Shown here: positions 1-7,164 of the stretch, piece after piece
How the letters are laid out: each line of letters starts with the position of its first letter
Numbering within the stretch: position 1 is the stretch's first letter
Source of the DNA: a virus
Length of the DNA: 37,276 bases
Virus record (IMG/VR): IMGVR_UViG_3300028559_000098
Coordinates: 1-37,276 of that record
Direction: 5' to 3' (one strand)
Notes under the pieces: generated by a model
Databases searched by the model: none
What the model was told of the DNA's origin: nothing
What the model saw: only the letters and a program-made list of their open reading frames with translations
Made by a program: the position numbers and the translations under genes

Positions 1-174
1 TGGTGCCTGAAAATGGAGATGTCCATGAAATAACTGCTGCCCATGTTCCAGATTCAACTAGGACAGCCACGTAATCCGCAACACCCTTGGTCGAAGGTAC
101 TTTAGTTGAGCTTCCTGTATTTGAAGACACATCATCTGTCTTATTTGCAAGCGTGACATGACCAACTTGAGAAT
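1..174. repeat. Terminal redundancy, left copy
   Basis: Bases 1-174 match 37103-37276 with a single difference (A at 127, C at 37229). The copies join one reading frame across the ends. This reads as assembly overlap of a circular or circularly permuted genome rather than two genomic copies. Confidence 0.9.
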
Positions 175-913
175 AATCATAAGCAGTTTTACCCCTGTCG
201 CCTCGATAGGCTGTTGAACTAGTTTCGCCAAGTGAAACCCCGCCTCCACTCGACTCCTTCCCCACATACTTCCACTTTTCTTCGGCCAACTCAGTCGCAA
301 AATCCAAGCTCAAAAACACTGCTCCAAATTCACCTGGAAAAGTGGCTTCGTACAGGCGAAGCTCATCGCCTACGGTTTTACGAATTACCTGCCCTACTTT
401 GCCAATGAACTCGCCACCGTTTTCGCTCCATAGTTGGTCGTACCGTATGCCAAATTCGTCAGGAGCTGCACTCACTTCTTGCCAGTACACGCCAATAGCC
501 GCACCCGTTGGCGGTATGTTGATACTCGCCTCAGCATTTATGTACTTAAATAGCTTGAATAAATAAGCTACCCTGTCATCAGTGGTGTATGTTTCAGACG
601 GGCTCCAATCAGGGAAAGCATACGTGCGAGCATTGGTAGCGTCTTGGTCAAAGCTGAACATCAACACCCATTGAGCCGGTTGAAACTCTCCAGGCAACAC
701 AGGGTCAAGGTTGTACCAAATGCCCTGATAAGTCAACACCACACTGTTGGGCGGGTAGCTCACGTCGGCACGGTGCAAAAGAGACCCGGTCAGGTATTGC
801 ACCAATTCCAGGTTTTGACCCAAAGTGTCAATCAGGTCGGCAAAGTCATCTTGAGTAGGCGTGTCGTCACGCTCAAACCTGGACTTCAAATAGTTTATGT
901 CTCGAATTGGCAT
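1..913 (-). CDS. Tail fibre / baseplate-distal protein, 5' part (gene crosses the contig ends)
   Basis: An open frame starts at ATG 911-913 and stays open to base 1 (304 codons). At the right edge the same frame resumes and stops at 36741, so the closed-circle product is 424 aa. The N-terminal part is rich in acidic and aromatic residues, with no signal peptide or membrane segment. Around residues 240-255 there is an ETSSTAYRGDRGKTAYDYS motif, a signature I know from many phage tail-fibre and collar proteins. It follows the collar-like gene after 4 nt, as the last structural gene. The likely role is a fibre shaft with a receptor-binding tip at the C-terminus. The fold and receptor are not recognised. 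Function is inferred from motif and position. Confidence 0.75.
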   Translation of the reverse strand, partial: MPIRDINYLKSRFERDDTPTQDDFADLIDTLGQNLELVQYLTGSLLHRADVSYPPNSVVLTYQGIWYNLDPVLPGEFQPAQWVLMFSFDQDATNARTYAFPDWSPSETYTTDDRVAYLFKLFKYINAEASINIPPTGAAIGVYWQEVSAAPDEFGIRYDQLWSENGGEFIGKVGQVIRKTVGDELRLYEATFPGEFGAVFLSLDFATELAEEKWKYVGKESSGGGVSLGETSSTAYRGDRGKTAYDYSQVGHVTLANKTDDVSSNTGSSTKVPSTKGVADYVAVLVESGTWAAVISWTSPFSGT

Positions 914-917
914 AGGT

Positions 918-1802
918 TTAAAGTTTAATCATGGTTACTACTGCTATTGAAGGTTGGCGGTTTTCGTGCCAACTGTTACCTCCTGTTTTTTCAGTTTCCA
1001 CATTATATTCAAGTTTAATATTACTTTCATCCGCCAATTCTTGAACACCTGTCGGACTTACAAGTCCTATACGAGCTGGCATTTGGTGGCTATGCTCTGG
1101 CAATTCAGCAACAGTTAATCGAACCTTGTTGCGTCCAAAAAGTTGACCAGTTGAATAACTTGCATTTTCGTCATCGTTTTCAGTAGCATTGAAAGCACCC
1201 GCCGTCACCCGTGCCCGACCTTTCAAATCAGGTGTGCCATTGAAACCGTTGGCATAAGCCCAACCTGTCCACTGGTTTATCCCTAACCCTGTTGTAGGGT
1301 TGAAAATATTGTCAACATTCATACCAGATAGTATGACCACATCACGAACCTCTCCACGGTAACCTTGAATAGTGTGGTCAATCAATTCAGACAATGCCAC
1401 ACGGCCAATACCTGAGCCAACCACCAACACCAACCTGTAATCAGCATACACCCTAAATAGTGGCTTCTGTTGATATAAAGCATCTTGCCCAAAGTCCTGA
1501 ATTTCAAAATAGCTTGCTGCCAAATTATCGTTGGAGTTGCCTTCACCCGGGTTTATGGTGCCAGGCTCAACACGGTAAACTTTACCATCGTAATACACCC
1601 AACCTGCTGTTACATTGACCGCCAAAGTGTCGGCTGTAACCTTCGCACCTGAAAGCCGCAAAAGCTTTGATGTGGTGTAATTGCCAGGCAACAATGCTGA
1701 AACAAGTGCTTCAGTTGCTTCAAAAACACTATTTTGGATATGCGAATAGTCTTCTTTGGCCGCCTCATGGTCGTATGAGGGTGGCATTTGAATTTCTTTC
1801 AT
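918..1802 (-). CDS. Tail fibre protein with tail-collar-like C-terminus
   Basis: The product is 294 aa. The C-terminal third has the layout of phage tail-collar/microcystin-dependent-protein-like fibres: a W-x-G-W-A-Y-A-NG-x-NGTPDLKGR segment (about residues 180-197), then LTVAELPEHSHQ (about 229-240) and the terminal RQPSIAVVTMIKL. The last resembles the conserved 'NLPPyyal.yiiK' ending of that group. The N-terminal part looks like a baseplate attachment region. Its start overlaps the previous stop by 4 nt (ATGA, 1799-1802), so translation is probably coupled. It probably assembles as a trimeric fibre at the baseplate. The receptor is unknown. Confidence 0.8.
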   Translation of the reverse strand: MKEIQMPPSYDHEAAKEDYSHIQNSVFEATEALVSALLPGNYTTSKLLRLSGAKVTADTLAVNVTAGWVYYDGKVYRVEPGTINPGEGNSNDNLAASYFEIQDFGQDALYQQKPLFRVYADYRLVLVVGSGIGRVALSELIDHTIQGYRGEVRDVVILSGMNVDNIFNPTTGLGINQWTGWAYANGFNGTPDLKGRARVTAGAFNATENDDENASYSTGQLFGRNKVRLTVAELPEHSHQMPARIGLVSPTGVQELADESNIKLEYNVETEKTGGNSWHENRQPSIAVVTMIKL

Positions 1803-2302
1803 TCGATTGGTTCGTCTATGTTGGCAATGTTGAACGTGGTGCCATAAGTTTTATAGTCAGTTACCAGCTTTCGCACCCTAAGCCGTTGACTTGTGCTAAA
1901 TTCAGACGGTACCAACACTGTAAAGTCTGGCCCATCATTTACTAAGCCCATACTTGGTACAAGTGGATGGTTCGAACCAACACCATTTGCGCCTATGCTC
2001 ACTATTCTGGTTCGTGAATCGTTGGCCGGTATCAGTAGAATAACCCTTGTTTTTACGTTCAACACAATGTTGATCGTGGCTTGCATTTTTCGACGCAAAA
2101 AAACCTCCAGGGCAAGCCTTTGACTGTTGGCTTTCGTTTCTTCCAACAACTTTTCCCGTAACTGAATAAATTCAGCATGAATCACAAAAGCCGGCTTGAG
2201 TAGAGCCGCAAACCAATCCACCCAAAACCCTTTTCGCAAAGGCCTTGTAAGCGCATCGGCTATCAAGCGGCGAAAGTCCACATCAAACAAACTGTCCCTC
2301 AT
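1799..2302 (-). CDS. Baseplate-associated protein (gpI/gp48 position)
   Basis: The product is 167 aa with no family I can name. It lies directly after the baseplate J-like gene and before the fibre genes, with ATGA overlaps on both sides. P2 and Mu-like phages carry the gpI/gp48 baseplate wedge protein at that position. A basic, aromatic N-terminus (WVDWFAALLKP near residues 27-37) is followed by a helical region and a beta-rich C-terminus. It may link the wedge to the fibres. The assignment rests on synteny alone. Confidence 0.5.
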   Translation of the reverse strand: MRDSLFDVDFRRLIADALTRPLRKGFWVDWFAALLKPAFVIHAEFIQLREKLLEETKANSQRLALEVFLRRKMQATINIVLNVKTRVILLIPANDSRTRIVSIGANGVGSNHPLVPSMGLVNDGPDFTVLVPSEFSTSQRLRVRKLVTDYKTYGTTFNIANIDEPIE

Positions 2303-3153
2303 ATTGCTACCATGGTTATGAGTGAACCAGAACTGTCATAATTGGCATAACCGGCAAAAGTCAGGTAGCCCCGTTGAGTTCTGAAATTTGAAAAGCTGGT
2401 TGCCGTGGCAGACTTTCCTTCAATGGTGTCTATCTCAACATCTGCCACACCTGTTGCTTTCTGAATCGCATCAGTAAGCAACTGAATGCTTATGAACCCT
2501 GCTTTGTCTTCGTTGGTTGCCAGAAAAGCCCTAATAGCATCTTCAACATTCGACCTTACAGAGGTTGCGTTGAAAATCGGGTTGTAGTAAATTTTTACGG
2601 CCAACCTGATAGCATCGGGTTGGCGGCTAATGGCAAACGCCCGTGGTGCAACGGACTGAATGTTGTTCAACCAACCTTGAGCGTACCCCAATTCAACCAA
2701 ATTCAGTTGCCGCAATGATCCAGGTTCGCCCGCCGCTAATTTCACCACCACATTGCCGTCCTCACGCCCTATCACAACTTTGGTTATGTAGCGTTTGGTT
2801 TCGTCTATGGTAGCATAGACTACTTTAAAGTCATCCGTAACTATGGCAGTGTCGCCCAATTGAGCGTCTTTCATTCTGGCTATCAACCAAGCGTCTGTGC
2901 CTACTTTTGCTTGTTCCGCAAGGTCAACCAATTCTTGTTTGGCCAAATCCCACAACCGCTGCTGAATGGATAGTATGAAAGCAACAATCCAAGCCCACAA
3001 CCGCCAAATGGCAACCCTTGAATTGCTGTTGAGTTGATTCAATAGTATTCGAGCCTGATTTTGACCAGTAGGCGTGGTCAATCCATCCAAACTGGATAAG
3101 GCTTGCTTTTCGGCAACTATTGCGTTGTATATTTCTTCAGTGGTTTGCGCCAT
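2299..3153 (-). CDS. Baseplate J-like wedge protein
   Basis: The product is 284 aa. The C-terminal part (about residues 180-250) has the baseplate J pattern: VRSNVEDAIRAFL, then ISIQLLTDAIQKATGVADVEID, a helical pair before a beta strand, as in P2 gpJ, Mu gp47 and T4 gp6-type proteins. These proteins form the wedge ring around the hub of a contractile tail. The N-terminus has a tryptophan-rich helix (WRLWAWIV) that is probably structural rather than transmembrane. It is translationally coupled to the next gene by an ATGA overlap at 2299-2302. Confidence 0.8.
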   Translation of the reverse strand: MAQTTEEIYNAIVAEKQALSSLDGLTTPTGQNQARILLNQLNSNSRVAIWRLWAWIVAFILSIQQRLWDLAKQELVDLAEQAKVGTDAWLIARMKDAQLGDTAIVTDDFKVVYATIDETKRYITKVVIGREDGNVVVKLAAGEPGSLRQLNLVELGYAQGWLNNIQSVAPRAFAISRQPDAIRLAVKIYYNPIFNATSVRSNVEDAIRAFLATNEDKAGFISIQLLTDAIQKATGVADVEIDTIEGKSATATSFSNFRTQRGYLTFAGYANYDSSGSLITMVAI

Positions 3154-3155
3154 AA

Positions 3156-3449
3156 TTAGGATACAGTAAATGGTGGTTCGCCTTCAATGACCATGCAACC
3201 AATTCCGGTCGTGCATTGCTCCACGGTTACGGGGCCTGAGTTTACGGTCACATTATTGAGTGAAAAGTCTGTTGCCAATGGAGTGGCCAGTGTGGGTTCG
3301 TGTTTGAATTGTTGCCCGCTCATTGGCCGCCAATTCAGGCCTTCCAAATCATTGTCCAGGGCAAGCTCCACCACCTTTGAAGCGTCACCATATAGTTGAA
3401 CCGCAAGGTCAACCAATGTTTGATTTTCAAAAGCACTGGTAAGGTTCAT
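3156..3449 (-). CDS. LysM-like tail protein (gpX/gp53-like)
   Basis: The product is 97 aa. The N-terminus reads NQTLVDLAVQLYGD, then a KVVELALDNDLE segment, the usual LysM shape of T-L-x-D-x-A-x-x-x-Y-G followed by a second short helix. Small LysM proteins of this kind (P2 gpX, Mu gp43-like) sit in contractile-tail hubs. Here it lies between the lysis cassette and the J-like gene. Its ATG overlaps the holin stop by one base. The C-terminus is beta-rich and unassigned. Confidence 0.7.
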   Translation of the reverse strand: MNLTSAFENQTLVDLAVQLYGDASKVVELALDNDLEGLNWRPMSGQQFKHEPTLATPLATDFSLNNVTVNSGPVTVEQCTTGIGCMVIEGEPPFTVS

Positions 3450-3898
3450 TATTCGTGGTTAGGGTTTAGCTTGTTCAACAATGTGTCCTTCTTTTGGCTT
3501 CCAACACTGCTGCCAAACCAGTAGGAGAACACTTGCCCAACCTGGCTGCCTAAGTAGCCAATCAGCATATAAAGCATGTCCTTATTTTCCTGACGAATGT
3601 CCACGAACATCCAGGTGAATATGCAGGCCAAAAAAGACACGACGGTCAAACCTGCCATCAGGTTTTGAGTCCAACTGCCAATGCTGTTTTTTAGCTCAAT
3701 TTCCCTGTTTCTTGCATTGGCCATTTCTTCATTAGCTACCATTTGCAGGTCTAAAAACTCTTTGGCTATAATCCTGTTGGCTTCGTTTTTTAAAGCCGAC
3801 TTTTCTTCTTGCGTGGTGGTCAGTTTGTCAATAGCGTTGCCAACACTGTCAATTACTTTGGAGGCACCACCGCTTAGAAATGAAAGTAATTTGCTCAT
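3449..3898 (-). CDS. Holin-like membrane protein (3TM/GTA-holin type)
   Basis: The product is 149 aa. The N-terminus contains SKVIDSVGNAIDKLTTTQEEK. A charged helix follows, then two hydrophobic segments (about residues 80-100 and 108-128) and a YWFGSSVGSQKKD end. This arrangement, notably the 'VGNAIDKL' and 'YWFGSS.GS..K' elements, matches the holin family first described in gene-transfer agents (Holin_3TM). The protein would sit in the inner membrane and time endolysin release. It is grouped with the M15 peptidase and a second membrane protein as a lysis cassette embedded among the baseplate genes. Confidence 0.75.
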   Translation of the reverse strand: MSKLLSFLSGGASKVIDSVGNAIDKLTTTQEEKSALKNEANRIIAKEFLDLQMVANEEMANARNREIELKNSIGSWTQNLMAGLTVVSFLACIFTWMFVDIRQENKDMLYMLIGYLGSQVGQVFSYWFGSSVGSQKKDTLLNKLNPNHE

Positions 3899-3899
3899 G

Positions 3900-4175
3900 T
3901 TAATCTTCGTCTACGTCTCCTGCAATGGTTTTGTCTCTGAATAGTTTTCTCATAATCCGTTTGGCTGCCCATGCTCCCACGCCACTCATAAAGCCGCACC
4001 CGAATAATGCAATGCCTGCTTTTATAAATCCAGCCCACTCAAGTAAATTCACTTGGTTTACATGAAACATACTTGCTGCCATAGCTGCAAGTATTTCAAA
4101 CTCATGCAAGCCAAATATTACGCCTGTTATCCAGCCTGCGGCCACCTCAAGGTGTTGCATAACCCACTCTCTCAT
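3900..4175 (-). CDS. Small two-helix membrane protein of the lysis cassette
   Basis: The product is 91 aa from the ATG at 4173-4175, which begins 5 nt after the endolysin stop. An ATG at 4199 would overlap that stop by 19 nt and is less likely. Two hydrophobic stretches (WITGVIFGLHEFEILAAMAA, and AGIALFGCGFMSGVGAW) precede a basic and then acidic tail (KRIMRKLFRDK...DVDED). It may be a second holin, an antiholin or a spanin-like helper. I cannot decide between these from sequence. Placement between endolysin and holin supports a lysis role. Confidence 0.6.
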   Translation of the reverse strand: MREWVMQHLEVAAGWITGVIFGLHEFEILAAMAASMFHVNQVNLLEWAGFIKAGIALFGCGFMSGVGAWAAKRIMRKLFRDKTIAGDVDED

Positions 4176-4180
4176 GCCTG

Positions 4181-4585
4181 TTATTCGTATGGAAAGCATG
4201 TTGGACTTGGTAGGCCTTCACCTGCCCCTACGTGAATGAAATTCTTTTCGTCGTTTATGCCAATCCGGGTAAATCCGGCGTGAAAAAGGCCGTACAGGAT
4301 TAGCCACTTTTCCATGTTGTTGGCAAAAGAAATGTCAATGCCTTTGCGTTGCGGATGGTCGCCTTTACCCGACCGTTTTCGGCTCAATTCATGCTCAACA
4401 GGTCGGTAAGCACTGGTAACTCGGTAAACGATTCTCAAGCCCATTTCTTTGGCCTTTTCGCCGCTAATGTGCCTGGCATTGTCAATGCCTTCCATGAACT
4501 CTCCGTCCATGTCCGATAATTTGCACGCCGGGCGGCAATTTGGGGCGGCAAAGTCTTTGTCAGTGAAATATCGTAATGCTTTCAT
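4181..4585 (-). CDS. Peptidase M15-family endolysin
   Basis: The product is 134 aa from the ATG at 4585; an upstream TTG would add two residues. It carries the M15/D-Ala-D-Ala carboxypeptidase pattern: TSAYRPVEHE (about 57-66), GDHPQRKGIDISF with His77 and Asp84 as zinc ligands, and FIHVG with His118 as the third ligand. This family cleaves peptide cross-links in peptidoglycan. There is no signal peptide, so export would depend on the neighbouring holin genes. It is compact and has no separate wall-binding domain. An M15 hedgehog-like carboxypeptidase is the closest alternative. Confidence 0.85.
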   Translation of the reverse strand: MKALRYFTDKDFAAPNCRPACKLSDMDGEFMEGIDNARHISGEKAKEMGLRIVYRVTSAYRPVEHELSRKRSGKGDHPQRKGIDISFANNMEKWLILYGLFHAGFTRIGINDEKNFIHVGAGEGLPSPTCFPYE

Positions 4586-4639
4586 TTGCAACAGTGCTGT
4601 CGCAAAATTTGAATAGATATTTCCGAAAATGAGGAATTG

Positions 4640-4918
4640 TTACAAAACAATTTGCACTTCACCACTTTGAGTAACCGTAAGGCTTGCCGGTGTTTGCTCA
4701 ATAGAAACCACTTGCCGGGTAAATTGTCGGCTCAATTCACCCGTATTACCACCATTTAGGTAACGGCGCAAACCTATGCCCATTTCAGGATGCTGCCTGA
4801 TTTCGCCGGGGTTACATTCCAGCAATATTGCCACATTCTGAGACTTGCTTTCGCCCAACTGAAAGTCGCCACCGGCAATAGAAGGTTCAAAGTCTTGATT
4901 CAATAGTATGTCTATCAT
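4640..4918 (-). CDS. Baseplate wedge subunit gpW/gp25-like
   Basis: The product is 92 aa, the usual size for this family. It contains the family core LLECNPGEIRQHPEMGIGLRRYLN (about 32-55), in which a proline and Gly-x-G-x-x-x-Y/F mark the gp25/gpW fold. The protein joins the wedge to the sheath initiator in contractile tails. Its start overlaps the spike gene stop by 4 nt (4915-4918). Confidence 0.8.
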   Translation of the reverse strand: MIDILLNQDFEPSIAGGDFQLGESKSQNVAILLECNPGEIRQHPEMGIGLRRYLNGGNTGELSRQFTRQVVSIEQTPASLTVTQSGEVQIVL

Positions 4919-5409
4919 TGCTTAATTTTTTTGTTTTCCAAATCAGATCCTTTTGTCGGTACGGTAACTTTTGGCACCACCACTGGCAATGCTGTTGCGG
5001 ATGGTGAACCTGGTGCGGTTATTAGGTGGGTATGAGTGGCGGCGTGTTGCTCCAATGCGTCAACCCTGCTTTCAAGTGCTGAAATCTTTTTGGCTACTTT
5101 GTCCGAAATAGGTAAGCCACCAAGTTTGCCACCATGAAATGTGATTGACTTTACTTTGCTCCAGGCGGCCAAAAAGCCTTCAGCATTGTTCATCATTACC
5201 ACCAACACGGTTGAGTTAAGCTCCGGTTCAATCAACACGTCCGAATCTTCTCCACCAGTTAATTGCACGTTGTAAAGCGTACCATCGCCACTTAGCGGCT
5301 CCACATCGCAACGGTCATCATACACTTTCACCACCGTGCCTGGAATGGCAAACACCTCCAACTTAGGGTCGGCCAATTCACGTATGTATTGAGCTATCCT
5401 GTGTTTCAT
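4915..5409 (-). CDS. Baseplate spike / assembly protein V (gp45-like)
   Basis: The product is 164 aa. Residues 20-95 form an OB-fold-like beta region (VVKVYDDRCDVEPL, then TVLVVMM). A short coiled segment (VAKKISALESRVDALEQH) follows, then HTHLITAPGSPS with His126 and His128. The HxH pair followed by a Pro/Gly/Ser turn recalls the metal-binding apex of P2 gpV and Mu gp45 spikes. This one is shorter and may carry only a small tip. It would be the central membrane-piercing spike, sitting between the hub protein and gpW. Confidence 0.8.
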   Translation of the reverse strand: MKHRIAQYIRELADPKLEVFAIPGTVVKVYDDRCDVEPLSGDGTLYNVQLTGGEDSDVLIEPELNSTVLVVMMNNAEGFLAAWSKVKSITFHGGKLGGLPISDKVAKKISALESRVDALEQHAATHTHLITAPGSPSATALPVVVPKVTVPTKGSDLENKKIKQ

Positions 5410-6386
5410 TGTACAAGTGGTCCAAGTGCTACAATTTGCCTTACTCCATTCATGCCAAATTCGTGGCGCACGGTGTCCACGTAGTATTTGCCCCTGTTGT
5501 CGGGTATTTCAGGGTCAAACAGGTTAACCACGTACCCGTGCTTTACGAAAGGTTCCCCAAACAAGGTCATGCTGCCTTCGTAACCATCATATTTGAAAAA
5601 TGGCAAAAGCCTGTCGGCCTCAGCTTGCAACTGACTGGGTTGAAGGTCGAACCGGTTGATTCTAACAATAGACCCATCAGCATCAGACCCCTTTGCAACG
5701 GCGGTTGACTTTTTATGTTTGACCGTTGTAGTAACTTCCACCGTTACAGGCGAATCTTCTTTGTTGCGGTAAATCAAACCATTGTTCACCACGTGTTTGT
5801 TGAACGCCACATCAACTTCTTTGCGCAAACTTGGTACATACGGTTCGCCAACGTAGAGCGTACCGTCTCGAAAGAATGATTGAATGTTATACTGATCCCT
5901 AAGCAAGTCCAGCACTTCCACCACGTTGGGCTTGCCTTTGATTCTCAGTTGCCCTAAACCCTGTGGCGTTTTGGCGGTCAATTGAAACTTCACGCCCGTA
6001 CCCGCCAACAGGTCGGGTATCAAAGTCTCGATCTTAAATTGAGGCCACGTTCGTGAATAGCTCTTTTGCTTCAACTTCCACATCTCGTCTTCACATTCAA
6101 TCACAACAGGCGTTTTAGTGTGAACCCGGGTCACATAGCCTTCGAAAACGGTTTTGGGTGTTTCGTAACCAAAACGGATTATTACTTTTTGCCCACGCTT
6201 AAAAAGTGGTGCTACAATGGCAGACAATTCTTCTTTCACCAAGTTTCCCTGCATGATCACCAGCCGCCGTGGCAGTGTTATAGAGGCCGTATCGGTTCCA
6301 GTTTCCCAACCCGATTCCACCCTGATTTCATGCGCAAAGTTTAAATCTAAGGTACCAATGGTAATATGGCAACAAAGTCTGTGCAT
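5406..6386 (-). CDS. Tail hub protein, late-control gpD / Mu gp44-like
   Basis: The product is 326 aa. The N-terminal half is a beta-rich domain with GQKVIIRFGYETPKTVFEGY. A middle segment (IETLIPDLLAGTGVKFQLT, then NVVEVLDLLRDQYNIQSFF) and a C-terminal GYVVNLFDPEIPDNRGKYYV follow, the order seen in gpD/gp44/gp27-like hubs. It should trimerise at the end of the tail tube and carry the spike encoded next. It overlaps the spike start by 4 nt and the previous stop by 1 nt. Confidence 0.8.
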   Translation of the reverse strand: MHRLCCHITIGTLDLNFAHEIRVESGWETGTDTASITLPRRLVIMQGNLVKEELSAIVAPLFKRGQKVIIRFGYETPKTVFEGYVTRVHTKTPVVIECEDEMWKLKQKSYSRTWPQFKIETLIPDLLAGTGVKFQLTAKTPQGLGQLRIKGKPNVVEVLDLLRDQYNIQSFFRDGTLYVGEPYVPSLRKEVDVAFNKHVVNNGLIYRNKEDSPVTVEVTTTVKHKKSTAVAKGSDADGSIVRINRFDLQPSQLQAEADRLLPFFKYDGYEGSMTLFGEPFVKHGYVVNLFDPEIPDNRGKYYVDTVRHEFGMNGVRQIVALGPLVQ

Positions 6387-7159
6387 TAGAGTGGTGATTC
6401 TTTTTTGGCCGTAAATGCAAACATTTGCTCCCCTTCAACACCTTCTTCTTGCCAAAACCTTGACCTGAGTATCACAAGTTGAGTGATTCCGAAAACTTCA
6501 TTCAAATAGGGGCTTTTCACTTCCACCACCGTTTTAGCATCCAACACGGCCACCATTTTTTTAACAGCCGCCAATGGGTATAAGATGCTGATGCCAACCA
6601 ATTTGCCTTTCACACTTACAACCTTGTCGCCACCATTCACATATTCGGTCACGCTTTCGTCTCTACCCTGGATAGGCGTGTTTACAATGTTTTTTTCGTT
6701 TTCAACCTCTGCCAATACAACTTCCAATGCTATGAAGTTTGTAGAATAGCTTTGCCCGGTTGAAGGGTCTCTATGAGATGGTGCGGTAAGTACCATGCCA
6801 CAAATGACAGGTGTGTTAAAATGACTATAACCAGTTCTAAAACTTTCCAGGGTTATTGTTTCAGGACTTTGGTCAAATTCAGGTTGCAACCTTTTCAGCT
6901 CTGGGCCATTGGCAGTGCGGTTAAACAAGTACACTTTTCGGCTTTCAAACCCCAATTGCCTAACCAGTAGCAACGGGTTTGGCGGTTGACTCAAAAGCGT
7001 GTTGGCCTGCCTGGCAAAGTCTGCCTCACGCCCGGGTTGGGTGGCAAGTAGCCCGCCAATAATGTCGTTGGCCAAACTGCCACGGTCTGGCAACTGGGTG
7101 GAAGTTGCACCGCCTGGTAAATTTGGCGAAAGACCTTTTCTGTCTGGAAATAGTGCCAT
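6386..7159 (-). CDS. Tail protein between tape measure and hub (DUF6046-like)
   Basis: The product is 257 aa. It looks like the Bacteroidota phage family DUF6046, with a variable proline-rich N-terminus, a SFRTGYSHFNTPVICGMVL segment and a beta-rich C-terminus ending FAFTAKKES. I assign that family with moderate confidence only. Its place directly after the tape measure and before the hub matches the Mu gp43/P2 gpU-type tail-tip or baseplate connector. No enzymatic motif is visible. Confidence 0.55.
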   Translation of the reverse strand: MALFPDRKGLSPNLPGGATSTQLPDRGSLANDIIGGLLATQPGREADFARQANTLLSQPPNPLLLVRQLGFESRKVYLFNRTANGPELKRLQPEFDQSPETITLESFRTGYSHFNTPVICGMVLTAPSHRDPSTGQSYSTNFIALEVVLAEVENEKNIVNTPIQGRDESVTEYVNGGDKVVSVKGKLVGISILYPLAAVKKMVAVLDAKTVVEVKSPYLNEVFGITQLVILRSRFWQEEGVEGEQMFAFTAKKESPL

Positions 7160-7164
7160 GCTGT

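Noticed and set aside
1-174. End repeat as a template/variable pair of a diversity-generating retroelement
   Set aside because: Only one mismatch, not at an adenine-biased set of sites. No reverse transcriptase gene exists in the window, and the copies join one gene across the circle.
4637-4645. TTGTTACAA as an operator copy
   Set aside because: It overlaps the gpW stop codon inside the operon with no promoter nearby; likely chance.
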